A stretch of DNA of 64,000 bases from Acanthococcus lagerstroemiae (Eukaryota; Arthropoda; Insecta; Hemiptera; Eriococcidae): the NCBI GenBank assembly GCA_031841125.1, contig CM063107.1:62693814-62757813 (forward strand), given 5' to 3'. The first letter of the stretch is position 1. Every line of letters begins with the position of its first letter. Positions 45,088-56,806 of this stretch are shown piece after piece. Under the pieces are notes generated by a model, which was given only the letters and a program-made list of their open reading frames with translations, did no database searches and had not been told where the DNA came from. A program made the translations under genes and the position numbers.

Positions 45088-45305
45088 TCGTAAATGTACC
45101 GAAAAGTCGACCGTCGGAGTCAGAGAATGATGACAAAGGTTAGGAGATGGAAAGTAATGAGGGACCGTTGGTCATAGAAAATGATTAGGGAACATCAGAG
45201 ACGGAAACTGATCCAGAAGTGTCAGAGTCAGAAAATGAGGTGTCAATGTACAGTCCAAGTGATTCATTAAATACTTTCTTTGTGAGCACAGTCAGTGAAG
45301 AATGA
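45088..45305 (+). pseudogene. Possible decayed acidic coding fragment
   Basis: One plus frame reads SRPSESENDDKG, stop, EMESNEGPLVIEND, stop, GTSETETDPEVSESENEV and a stop at about 45303. The acidic Ser/Glu-rich character with only two stops in about 75 codons is unlike the surroundings and recalls acidic leaders of some transposases. There is no diagnostic motif, so this is weak. Confidence 0.25.
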
Positions 45306-46281
45306 GAATGAAAAGAGCTTTGGTACATTAAACGATTGTGGGAGGATACAGGACTTTCTAAAGAATCGCGTCATAAATGAGCATGTATGAGCGACGGAGG
45401 TATACATTGTTATTGTGAAAAATTAATATAAGTTGACCTCATCGAACTAAGAACAATTTAAATCGCAGCATAACATTCTAGTAAGATTTCGTTCTTCATC
45501 TCTAGAAAACGCGCAAAATCTCTTTAATTTGCACTCAGGCTGATAGATTATTGTAAAACTTCGGAGTGCATTCCCAAAATAATACGAGCCTCTTATAAAA
45601 TGGGGTCTAATGTACTTACAGTCCTGATTTCTAAGCTCACACCTCATTAATATTCAAATCAGGCGATTCTAAACCATTGCGTTATCGACGTTCAGTAGAT
45701 TTCTCGCAGCAACCTCTACAAAATCACTCAGTTGTGATTGCATTATTTTCGGCACAGAATTATTTGCACGTCTGAAATTTTGAGTTGCGCTCTCTAAAAG
45801 AACGATCAGTATTAGATCTGTTTCATTAAAAATAGTCAAAATTAAATCCACTGCTTCAAAAGCCGTGTGACAGGCTGAACTTTGCAACCATGCTGTACAA
45901 TTTTACAGGGACTGACGCGGTATATTAGCATGGTGTGACGTCACAAGTGTCGCCAAACGAATGTTACGTTTTTCAGGTGGACCGATTTCGCGTAACTTCG
46001 TATTTCTCAGCTTCTAAGATACCTTTTACATTGCGGTTTTTACCACAATTATTCATTTCATTCAGAGAATATGATATTATGTTGTTTTTTTTTAAAATTC
46101 GTCCGGGACCCTATTCTGCTGCGAACGTTTTCCTGATAGGACTTATGGTTGAGAGTTCTGCTTAAAAAACTGAGAACTAAACATTTAGGCCCATTCTAGA
46201 GGCCCATCGTAGCTCCTTACACACAATGATTAATATTGGAAAAACTAATCGAAATTAATTCCGAAAGAATGATAATTAAAT
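45306..46281. other. No gene; MITE-like fragment near 45905-46112
   Basis: Contains TGTGACGTCAC and AAAATTCGTCCGGGACCC, the inverse of the 40771 fragment. Confidence 0.4.
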
Positions 46282-46818
46282 TTGAGCCATGGAAGTGGAT
46301 TTTACCGTTCACAAACACTCGGAGTCCATGGTATTATTTCCCTCGAACCCCAATCCAGCATCTCTGCATCGAACGCAGGTAATTCCTCTGTATACATTTT
46401 TTTTCCTGGTTACTACGGAGCATTGGCACTATTGATCGCTGAAAATCCTAAAACCGTATACGTTGGTACATTCCACGCTTCGTCGACGTCGACAACTATT
46501 TCAAATTTGTCGGCTTACCTACGTCAATTGCTTGTCGACGGCGACCTCCGCATTCCTGATGCTTTGAACCAGTCTGAACCGGCAGACGCTGGATGCCGGC
46601 AACCAAGAGACCGCGAGTGCGAGTCCAGCTTCCGACCAGCAGCCGGTCATACGGATATTGTCAGTACGTGCATATATATACACCATCTAGCTTCTAGCAA
46701 GCTGTTCATGTATTATCAGAAGAGGAAAATATTTAATCGCCGGAGATTAGATGCGGACGCCAGACGGGTAAACAAAAACATACCTGCGATACACGTTACA
46801 CACATTTACGTCAAATAA
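46282..46818 (+). other. 178-codon open frame of unknown status
   Basis: This is the longest open frame outside the hAT element. It is somewhat more GC-rich than its surroundings and includes YIFFPGYYGALALLIAENPK and a stretch rich in charged residues. No signal peptide at the start, no known domain, and no supporting splice sites were found. Chance or an eroded exon are both possible. Confidence 0.2.
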
Positions 46819-47351
46819 AACGAAGGTGAAAACGTGTGTTGTCTTCTCACCTTGCACTGAATTATGGTACAGGCCTAGGCGGTTTTATTTTCCTATACAT
46901 ACATATATCCTATTGTTTCCTTCTTGCTGATTCGGTCTAACTCGCCGAGGAGGAGTTAGAAGTGCAAATTAATTACATAAACCGTATGGAATATGCTTGT
47001 TTGGTCCGCGTCCGCGTTCGGCAAAGCACACGGAAGGCACGATACTATAGTAATCACGGTGTCCATGAAAAAGAACTCGACATCCTATCATACATTTCCT
47101 TCTCATCGACGTTCACAGACTTCACCAGCAGAAAGACCTACATCAGGATGTAGGAAAACCAACAAACGGCAACGTACGTGGGCAAATAGCCGACCTGGAG
47201 GGTGGTGGGAGGAGGGGTACTTATGAGGGGTTGACAAGACCAAAATAATGCTGAACATTTTGTCGCTGGTATAATTCCTCATTTTTTGGAGGGGAGGGGT
47301 TTATAGAGGACTGAGGACTAAGCCCCTAGCCTTCCCCTATTTGCGACTTGG
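46819..47351. other. No gene recognised
   Basis: Mixed sequence with G-rich patches near 47205 and 47290 (GGAGGGGAGGGGT-like), possibly MITE debris. Confidence 0.35.
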
Positions 47352-47460
47352 ATGTCTGATGGGACGCATGGCGACGCACGCAAGCCAAAGTGGTCCCAGT
47401 GACACCGCACTCCCGGTCCCGGAAACTAACCTTTAGAGTATCGCATCAGTGGCCAAAGGG
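47352..47460 (-). repeat. Dispersed ~100-bp repeat, copy C (minus)
   Basis: The minus strand reads GGCCACTGATGCGATACTCT, then TTAGTTTCCGG, GAGTGCGGTGTCACTGGGAC and CGCCATGCGTCCCA, matching copies A (1830) and B (21851) with substitutions. It is the longest copy and connects to the piece near 56150. Confidence 0.65.
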
Positions 47461-47979
47461 AGGCGTCTGTGGGTATACCTACGAATAAAAAACCACTGTT
47501 TGACATGTTAAATGGCATGAAAAGCGAGTACGCTCTTAAATTACTACGCCATACCAGTTTACAACACTGAGATTAGAAAAGCGAAAGTGGTCCAGATGCT
47601 AGCAGCATATACCCTCAACTACACCAACCAACGGACATCCCCACTGAAACTGCTGCAAACATCGATGACTGATACGAGTAGATGAGTAAGGCTGAAGAAG
47701 ATGGAGGAACCCAGTGGCACCTCAGGTACTGCGAGCTAACCTCCCGTCCCGAGGAGGATCACTGAAGGCAGAACTTGAGGAAACGATGGGGAACTAGCAG
47801 TAGACGACTTCTGTACCTGTCTTACCTATTGGAAGTGACCCCACTGCAGTGTGCAGATCTCCCGCCTTGAGTGTGTAGGCCAACGTGGGGGAGAGCTGGG
47901 GAAGGCAGTCGGAAGCTGCCAGGGAATCGTTGTGGAATTGTAGGCGACAACAGACACTTTCACTTTAGAAGAAGGGCAC
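47461..47979. other. No gene recognised
   Basis: GC content is higher here than around it, but no frame above 60 codons is open and no family motif was seen. Confidence 0.4.
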
Positions 47980-49429
47980 CAGACAAGAGCTAGTTCAAGT
48001 TCAGTTCATTTTGTTCAAGTTTAAGTTCACTTAAAAATTCGTTCAGTTCAGTTCAGTTCACTATAATTTAGTCGTTCAAGTTCTCAGTTCGTTTTTCGTT
48101 CATTTTCATTTTTCATTACCATTTACCAGTTTGCTTGTGTATTGTAATTTTGGATGGTTTCAAATATTATATAATAACATACTACAGAAGGGCATAGCCA
48201 TAGGACAACGTTTCTCAACCTTTCAGCAGTATTCGCCGCCCAGTTTTCAATCATAATTTTCATCGCTCCCCCTGACCCCTGCTTTCAATAAAATGTATGT
48301 GTAAATATACATTTTTTTTCTCTTGGATATTATCGCGCACCCCACAGGTTGAGAATCCATAGGAACATTATCAATATTTTTTGGAACCTGTCTGTCTTTT
48401 CTTTATCAACAAAACTGATGGTAACTTGCAAAAGTGAAAGGTTTTTCAATTTATTAATACTGTCAAATAAAACATTTTGAATAGCAGTAACATTATGGCT
48501 GAAAAAGCTGTACATCAAACATGCATCAGAAGAAATCAATCATCTGCGACAAAATATGGATCATTTCATGGGCTGTTATTTCGCTTTCCAATACCAAAAT
48601 GAGTATGAGATGCGATGTAATCTTGAGCGAAAAATTAGAGCTTTAGAACTGGAGATTAAAATACTGAAAATAAAAGCTCAAGGGAGAGTGAAATTTCAGA
48701 GCCCTACAGCTAGAAAGAAGTTGTTCATGGATGGTTCCAGTGGAGACAGCAAGTCCAAGAGGGAGAAGAAAACAGAAGATAAAACATAGGAAAATAATGA
48801 GATCCCACAACCGTTTTTGCCTTATATACTGAATTGTAAACTGCATCGTAGTAAACTTGGAGCAAATTGTTGAGTCATAATTGTTGTAAGCTTACTTACT
48901 ACAATAATTTGCATTTCTCTACAACGTATTCATGATGTGAGATCAAGAAAGGGACCTCAGCGCAAAAATATAAATTTTACAGGAGAGCGGATAAACAAAA
49001 TTAATAACGTTTTCACGTTACGGAGACACTCAACTTTGAAGACTTACAGCCGTTTGGGAAAACTTTTAGAATTTTTTCGACAACACCAGGCGAAAAATCG
49101 AGCAGAATTAGTCAAAAACAGTTGTTGTCACAAAAACTTTTTTTTTGCCCTGAGGTCCCTTTCTTCCTGTCAGCCCACACATCTGATATCGTGTACAGGT
49201 GCATGTATTGCGGGGAAATCGACAACTGATAAACATTTCTCACAAAATGAAATGAACGACAAAGTGAACGACTATTTTCGTTTAAGTTCACCAAAAAAGA
49301 GTTCAGTTCAAGTTCTCGTTCATATTTTTCTTCATTTGTTCATTTTTGAACTTCGTTCACAGAAAAGTGAACTAAGTTCACGAACTGAACGAAAGTGAAC
49401 TCGTTCAAAAGTGAACTTGCCCATGTCTG
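47980..49429. mobile_element. Non-autonomous hAT-type element (1.45 kb) with TTCA/TGAA subterminal repeats
   Basis: The left end CAGACAAGAGCTAGTTCAAG and the inverse of the right end CAGACATGGGCAAGTTCACT are related. Flanking 8-mers AAGGGCAC (47972-47979) and AAGGGCGC (49430-49437) match at 7 of 8. Both subterminal regions are dense in GTTCA/TGAAC words, like the fragment at 600-820. Interior frames (77 and 153 codons) show no transposase motif; a smaller MITE is nested at 48206-48356. Confidence 0.8.
48206..48356. mobile_element. MITE nested in the 1.45-kb element, perfect 8-bp target duplication
   Basis: CCATAGGA flanks both sides (48198-48205 and 48357-48364). The left end reads CAACGTTTCTCAACCT and the inverse of the right end ATTCTCAACCTGTGGGG. 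TTCTCAACC termini are known from hAT non-autonomous elements. The right tip seems to have lost a few terminal bases. Confidence 0.8.
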
Positions 49430-49437
49430 AAGGGCGC

Positions 49438-50259
49438 CAAATATCGAATACGTGACTACTATCGAATAGCGACTTTTCTCCAACAGTATGCAGCGCACCT
49501 GTCTTTTTTTCATTGAACTAATATAGAATCGATTCAAATGACCAGGTCTTACTTGGTTATATGCACGGGGTGGTATCAGTTGACAGCAAAGTTGTAAACA
49601 ATAAAATATGTTTTTGAAATTTTCGAAGGTATTTTCGACGTTTTCGTTAAATTATAATAATCAAGTGAAAAAATCGAACGGACCGGAATAAAATTTTCTT
49701 ATAATCAGGTCTCTTCTTTCATATTTATGAATCATTCGAATTTTGCAAAAATGTTACTATTGTGGAGATATTTACTTTTGTCATTAGGAGTAAGTTTCAT
49801 GCGAGTGACAAATACAAAATATGTAAATTCGGTGTAAAAATTGGCGAGGTCTGATTAATCGATTTTCAATGAAAGAAATTGATTAAAAAATCGATTTTGA
49901 CACAACCTGCAAAATAATCGGGGAATCGATTTTTTTTTATCACTGCGTGTTTGAGTGCTCTCCTATTATTGGTTGGGGGGGGGGGGTGAGGATACAGAAC
50001 TGCAGTCTTCAGACAGTGCTCGAACCTGGAGTAACAGTACTACGCACGGGTCTAGTTCTAGTGTACCTCTCTAGGAGTACCATAGCGCGGTGCGCTACTA
50101 GCGCTAAGGTGACTCGAGTGAGAACTAAAAACAGGTTTTGCGTTATTACCTATATATTTTTTCTATCTTTTTATTACAGCAACATACCAAAATAATCGAT
50201 TAGCCAAATCGATTCTTTTCCTACAAAAAAGTCGATTTTTTGTCATTATGGGAAAATTG
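49438..50259. other. No gene; cluster of ATCGATT words
   Basis: 49858-50270 contains ATCGATT at least six times in 420 bp, spread over both sides of a G-run (49977-49987). No gene was seen. Confidence 0.45.
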
Positions 50260-51810
50260 GATCATCGATTTTTGGGAATTACGAGTAAAAATTTCAATAG
50301 AATTTCTGGTATAGGTAATGTTGCAGACTTTCTGTATTTTATCGAAATGGGGAAAGAGCAGAAATCGAAACATAAGCAATAGAAAATGCAACGATTCGGG
50401 CGATGGGTTTGGAAGAATTTTATCGAAACTTATCAGGAAAAATGTTCGATAATCTCCAGAGAATTTCTTCGGAACCTTTGGGGAAAATCTCGGATGATTT
50501 TTAAGGAATTTCATCGGTACTGTTGGAAAAAAATTCCAAAAAATTTCTTCGGAAACGTCGGGGAAAATCTCCGATAAATTTTACGGGATTTCATCGGAAC
50601 ACGGGAACAATCTCTGACGAATTTTAAGGAATTTCATCGGAAAGGGTAAGAAAATCTCCTATAATCAAAAAAAAAATTCATTGGAACTCGGGAAAAATCT
50701 CCGATAAATTGTAAAGAATTTTTTTGGAAACGGGAAAAATTTCGGATATGATTATTAAGGAATTTCATCGGAAATCTTTGGAAAAAATTCAGATAATGTC
50801 CATAGAATCTCATCGGAAATCTTTAGAAAAATTTCCAATGATTTCCAAGAAAGTTTCATCAAAATTCTTCAAGAAAATTTTTCGATAATTTTTCTAAGAA
50901 ATACTCGAGAAAAATCTCCGATAATTTTTAAGGAACTCTGGAAAAATCTCCGATAAATTTTAAGAAATTTCATCGGAAATTATTGGAAAAGTTTGCGATG
51001 ATTTTTAAGGAATTTTATCGGAACTCGGGGAAAATCTCCGATAATTTTTAAGGAGTTTCAACGAAAACTGTTGGGGAAAATTCCGATATGTCCGGAGAAT
51101 CTTATCGAAAACCTTTAGAAAAAATTTCCTATAATTGCCAAAAAGTTTCATCAAAATTCTTCGAGGAAGTTTTTCCGATAATTTTTGAAGCTTATCATAG
51201 GAAATATTCGGGGGGGGGGGAATACTCCAATGGTTTAATAATTCAAAAATGATCGGAAAATATTCTCGAAGAGTTTAATGAAATTTTTTTGGAAATCAAT
51301 GGAAATTTTTCCTAAAGCTTTCGGATGAGATTCTTTGGAAATTATCGGAATTAATTTCCAATAATTTCCGATAAAATTCCTTAGAATTTATCGGAGATTT
51401 TCTCCAACGTTTCCGAAGAAATTCTTTGGAAATTATTGGAATTTTTTTCAACAATTTCCGATAAAATTCCTTAAAATTTATCGGAGATTCTTCCCGAGTT
51501 CCAATGAAATTCTTTAAAAATTATCAGAGATTTTTCCCGAGTATTTCCCAGAAATACTTCAAAAATTATCGGTAAATTTTCTAAAAGAATTTTGATGAAA
51601 TTTCTTGGAAGTCATTGGAATTTTTTTTTAAAGATTTCCGATGAGATTTTTCGGACGTTATCGGAATTTTTTCCAACAATTTCCAGTGAAATTCCTTAAA
51701 AATCATCCAATATGTTCCCCGCTGTTTCCAAAAAAATTCTTGGGAAATTCTTGGAATTTTTCACAACCAAATTCCGTTGAAATTCCTTAAAAATCAGCGG
51801 AGATTTTTCC
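50260..51810. repeat. Degenerate ~50-60-bp minisatellite with opposing halves
   Basis: From about 50390 to 51190 the words AAATCTCCGATAATTTTTAA and GGAATTTCATCGGAA recur in forward orientation. From about 51240 to 51800 the inverse words TTAAAATTTATCGGAGATTT and TTCCGATGAAATTCC recur. The switch lies near 51205-51235 beside a G-run. The whole tract is therefore an imperfect palindrome of about 1.5 kb made of tandem repeats. Frames inside it are not genes. Confidence 0.85.
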
Positions 51811-51814
51811 GTGT

Positions 51815-52470
51815 GACATTCGGAATCAGCGACCTCGAAAACCCCCTTTTCGATAGTCTGTTTGCTAGGTCATGATACTTCAATTTTGGTGGGATTTTGG
51901 TCATCTCTAGGCCTCTTACGCCCAAATTTGATGAATTTTGAAATTTTTTTCATGGATTCATAGTCTGGAGGAAATTCCCTATTCAACGATGTGCGTGAAG
52001 CCACTTTAATAATCTGCATTCAGAAAGTCAAAAATTTGTGAATATGGAACCAATTTTGGGTTGAAAATTTGGATTTTAAAGCCCTAAACCGGGTTCAATC
52101 GTGTCATCGGAATCCGTGACCTCGAAAACCCCTCTTTCAATCGTTTGTTTGCTAGGTTATGACACTTGGATTTTTGATAAATTTTGGTCATCTTTAGGCC
52201 CCTTGCCCCCAAAATTGATGAATTTTGAAAACTTTTTCACGGATTCGTATTTGGCAGGATATGCCCTTTCCAGCGATTTGCATAAAGACATACCTTTCCA
52301 TTTAAGATTCCGAAGTTGGTGGTACGTTACAGCCCCCATAAATGGGGGAGCAAATTTTTCAAGCCCTAGAAAAACTAGACCTTGCCGCAGGAAGATGGCA
52401 ATTTGTCCGGCAAAGATCCACCGATCGGTTCGGAAAAAATGTGAGGGGGTAACTTTCGTGGAACACCCGG
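51815..52470. repeat. 287-bp tandem duplication within a dispersed repeat
   Basis: CGGAATCAGCGACCTCGAAA at 51821 recurs as CGGAATCCGTGACCTCGAAA at 52108, and the copies stay alignable (TTTGCTAGGT, GATGAATTTTGAAA, TTTCA(T/C)GGATTC) for over 200 bp. The right part ends near TTTCGTGGAACACCCGGTAT (52456), which looks like a repeat terminus. Confidence 0.8.
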
Positions 52471-54003
52471 TATGTCTGATGAAATTCTATCACCAGATAC
52501 TGTTATTCTCGGTGTAAAGAGATGATTAAGCAGTTCGCACACATGATGTAATTATACGCGACACTGTGCTACGACACTTTGCTCGAAACAGAGTCGGCAT
52601 TTGCCGAATCGCTCCCATTCTCCTCGTGATCGGCCGCAGAAGGCGGATATTTTGCCAGTTATTCCGTATATACCATGAGAACCGAAGGTGTATCGAAGTA
52701 TTGGACGCGGTCTAGTGGCAGTGTTACGGTTTCTTTCTTTCTTCCTTTTTCCTCCTCTCTCTCTTCTCTTTTTTTCTTCTTCGCTCTTCTGTTCTGGAAT
52801 ACGGCTGGAACCCGTTCCAGTAGAAAGGAATCCGCGTAGAAGGCGGTACAGGGTCAGCAATCCCGTTAATCAACGCCGAGTACCGCCGTATGACCACTTG
52901 TCACGGTGCGCCACTACAGATAAGTTACATGCCTCGACCTCATGCATAATTGACCGCCAACGTACGCCAAATAAGTATGCGCGCAAGGAGCCCTCCTCCA
53001 CAATAAACTCTCTGCAGAACTATTAGCACGCAGCGTCCAGTTTAATAATTAAGTGACTTAAGTAAACCGAGGATTCGTATACACGGGCGGTAAGTATACT
53101 CGTTTGAAAGCAAAGAAAAAAAAAAGTAGTATATGCTGATGGAACACCATGTGTAATTAATTTGGTTTGCACAACCGCATCGCGATGTACGAGTGCATAG
53201 GCTGGTTTTTGCGACTGTGACAAATGAACCGTGTTCTCGTTCAAGAGCGAATGAAAAATTACGGCTGATTAAAATCGTAATAATATGATATACCTGATGT
53301 GCGTACCGTGAACGCAGCAAATTCCTTTTCCTATCGTACGGAAGAAAGTCACACGACCGTCGTCTGCGTCTCAACCTTTCCTTTTTTTTTTTTTTTTCAT
53401 TTTTTTGGACAGACGTAGCTAACAGTCAACGGCCCGCGGCCATTATATTGCAGAACACCAACAACCTACATGCTGTATGACAATGAACGACAAGCAGATT
53501 TACAATCCACCGAACGCGATGTAACGGGAATCGAATTTTTTTTAATCGCAATAAACGCACACCAAGATGGATTGGCTGCACGGGTTGGGTTAAACACTGA
53601 ATACCGATGAACCTTCGATCTGATCTGCTCTTTACGCCAATATTAATTAGCTCGGTCAAATTGAAAGAATTGAAAGAGAAAGAGAAAGAAAAAGGGAAAG
53701 AGGAGGAGGGGGAACACTGCTTTATGCCAGAAAAATATGAGCTCCTATACTTGGCATAAATGTGAAGTCAAACCATCCTATAATATATGACATTTTTTCA
53801 TGCTCGACCCACGAGACCAGCGGGTGTTCACAGAAAATTGCCGATTTTTGTGGCCGGTCGCACCGACCGAAGGGAGTACTTCTTTCAAAAAATCGACGTA
53901 AGGGACAGACCGACAGAAATCTCAGAAAGCCTGCGAAAGTACAACGACTAGCTCATATGAAACTTTTCAGGAGTGATATTGCCAGGGATCACGGTACAAT
54001 ATG
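52471..54003. other. No gene recognised
   Basis: Includes a CTTTC/TTCC-rich patch (52730-52800), long T runs (53383-53407) and a GAAAGA patch (53665-53705). Frames up to 112 codons are low-complexity by-products. Confidence 0.4.
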
Positions 54004-54602
54004 TTGCAGTTTCTATGAAAAGGGGTAACTTTGTCGATTGATCGAAGTCTCAGAAAACACGAAAAAATAAAAACAAAATTTTTTGGTAAAAAAAAATCAA
54101 TTTTGAAATTTTGATTGATTTTTATAGAACAAACATTGCAATAACAAAGAGACAAAATTTACGCGCACGAGAGAGAAGAGGGAGAGAGAGAAAGAGAATT
54201 ATGAAAGAGAATGAGAAAAGAATGCGAATGTCTGCGTTTGCTTCTTCCTGGGTTTTCCGGAGCTCACGAATAAATCCGATGTTCTGAATTGTTACCACCC
54301 AGAAGAGCGAAAAATTACCTTTCCAACAAGCTCTCGTCGAGGCTGGTAACGTGATTCCGCGGCGAGTTAGGGCCGCTTGACAGAGTGGGAGAGAAAGGTG
54401 TGTCTAACTTTAAACGCGTTTTCCCCAAAAACGTGTTTTCGCGCGTTTTTGTAACACTCATCTTTGACCGCTTGTATCTCCCGAACAAAAAACGCTACAA
54501 ATTTCGCCGATATGGAATGGGCATTCATTTCTCTATTCCGTACTGTCCATAACTCAAAATTCGTCGGATCAACAAAGTTACCCCTTTTTTATAGAAACTG
54601 CC
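54004..54602. mobile_element. MITE-like element with ~35-bp inverted repeats (0.6 kb)
   Basis: The left end TTGCAGTTTCTATGAAAAGG continues GGTAACTTTGTCGAT; the inverse of the right end is GGCAGTTTCTATAAAAAAGG then GGTAACTTTGTTGAT. Flanking ACAATATG and ACAATAAA agree at 6 of 8. The interior has a GAGA-rich patch and no coding frame. Confidence 0.7.
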
Positions 54603-56140
54603 ACAATAAAGGTGGTGACGCAACGTGGAAATCTTGTCCGCATGTATGTAATAGTATGCGGCTACGCCACCATGTAGCGCCACTCCAAAAAACTTCAGTC
54701 ATATCATTGTTGATATGGAAAAAACTGCATAGCACTCCTGTAAATTCCTCATTTTATGTTATTTTACATCGAATCTTTTAATTTGATTGCGATTTCAAGC
54801 GAATTCCTTTGAAATGCCGTGTTTTGTTATATTTTTGCAAGTCCGACTATGCCTCCAACAAAGAAAAGGTATGAAAATGAATAAAGCAGAAGTTGATCCA
54901 TATACAGAACTGATGTTCTTTCTTAACAGATCTGTAACCAGAGAGGGACTAAAGGAGGCTTTGCCCCCCCTCCCTCTTCAGAAAATAATTTGCGAGCCAC
55001 AAATTTTTTGAAAGCGTCTGATAAATTCTTAAAACGTTCAAAAAAAATGTTTCGCTTTTCCAAAATTTTTGGACTTATGTGAATGCATGAATAAAATAAT
55101 TTGAAATTCTTTTTCCATTTTTGAATATACCTATATAATATGTTGAATCTTCAATGTTCAATGTTTTATTGATCACACGAGAATAAAAAGAAAATTTACG
55201 TCTTTACAATTTTGTTACAAATAAAATTATAAATTCAATCAGAATAATTGTACTTTCCATTCTTTTTGATCAATAAAAGCTCTCAGAATGTCGCAAACAT
55301 CAATTTTTTCAAAGTTCAAAAGCAAGAAAAGCTAAATTCTGCATTCTTTTAGTAGTCATTGACAGTCGAGACAGTATGAATTACGATTTATTATTCAGTT
55401 ATTTTACATACTATAGTCAAAAAATACGAATCCCCCTTAGGGTATACTTATGGTTACGGGTCTATTTCTTAAATACTTATCTTATGCCTTTAGGTATCTT
55501 TGTTCACTCCGCCGACGAATCCAGATAATTTTTTTTAATAGAAGAAGGCAATTCCTAAAAGGGAATTGGAATTCAGCTATCTGATGTCTATGCGTCAATA
55601 TGAGCGTGAGGAAAACCGGTCCATGAAGAAGAAAACGAGAAGGAAAAAGAAAGAATCAAAATTATGAATTTTTTGAACAGCGTTGCCAACTTTTGATAAT
55701 AGGGTTACCATATTTTCAACAAAAAAATTACTGTATTTTAACCCTTATAACTGTACACCAAAATTCAAAATTTTCGCAAAAATGCAGAAAAATGTTTCAC
55801 AATCAACTTTTTTTTGGAGGGGGGGGGGGCAAGTTCCAAAACGTGCACCCGGGTTTCTACCCAATGACTACCACATTACACTATCCCACTAACATTCTAA
55901 CATTTCAAAACGATTTTCATTGTAATCATGAAATCCCTTGGCAGGGCTCGCCTCGCCGTCACCGCCTTCCTGCGGCGCCACACGTACGAAGATGAGGAGG
56001 TGATGAGGGATGAAGGAAGGAAGCGCGTCCGTCTGCGGTGCACCTGTGTGAGCTTTGCCTCGGTCAATAGGGTGTCCCATGGTGGCCCTGGCAGGACAGC
56101 GCGAATCCGAAGCAGACAGGGGCTCGGCCCAGTCTCAATG
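54603..56140. other. No gene recognised
   Basis: AT-rich, with a G-run at 55818-55829. The 76-100-codon frames near 55700-56160 lack family motifs. Confidence 0.4.
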
Positions 56141-56215
56141 CGTCCCTCTGGTCACTGATGCGATACTCGAAAGGTTTGTTTGTTTGTTTGTTTATTTGTT
56201 TTTTTATCAAAAAAC
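56141..56215 (+). repeat. Short piece of the dispersed repeat, then (TTTG)n
   Basis: TCTGGTCACTGATGCGATACTC matches the start of copy C at 47352-47460; a TTTG/TTTA run follows directly (56175-56205). Confidence 0.55.
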
Positions 56216-56473
56216 ATTTTGGTTGAAAAATCGGCAAATTTTCAGTTCTTTCCAAATTTTTTCGGCGAATTTTCAATTTTCAAAAAATATTTGTCGGCCA
56301 ATCCCCCCCCCCCCCCCACTAAAAGTCAAATTTCGTCTCTACCAAGGAGATGAAGTTTTTATGTTCTATTTTTAATTTAGATTTTGCTTACGATGACAGG
56401 AGTAATGTGCGTTTCGTACTCTCCTAAACGTAACAGAGCCTCCTCGAGTAACGAGATTACTGGTTGTTTGTTA

Positions 56474-56806
56474 CAGGGTGTTTAGCAAATTTGAAAATCA
56501 AAAATATTGGACTTTTATTGGATTTTTATTGGACTCTTCTCAGGCTTTTTATGGTTTACCATGACTACAAAAAAGAAGGGATCACGCAGAGCATGCTTGA
56601 ATACCTTGGAAATATAGAAAAGACGTCCAAGAATGTTAGGTTGGGATTTCTGGTTCCAAGACACAATAATGCATGATTCTTAATTTTTCGATTTTTATTG
56701 GATCTGTATTAAAATTTATTAAAATTATTGAACTTTTATTGAACTTATTGGACCATTTTTCAAATATTGAACTTTTATGGGACTTATTGGCCCAGTAGAC
56801 ACCCTG
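56474..56806. mobile_element. MITE-like segment with CAGGGTGT termini (333 bp)
   Basis: The left end is CAGGGTGTTTAGCAAATTTG; the inverse of the right end is CAGGGTGTCTACTGGGCC. The interior repeats TTATTGGACTTTTATTGGA-like words. No convincing target duplication was seen. Confidence 0.6.

Noticed and set aside
48937..49398. 153-codon frame inside the 1.45-kb hAT-type element, considered as a transposase remnant
   Set aside because: None of the hAT landmarks (catalytic Asp motifs, RW, dimerisation signature) is present, and the end of the frame is GTTCA-repeat sequence.
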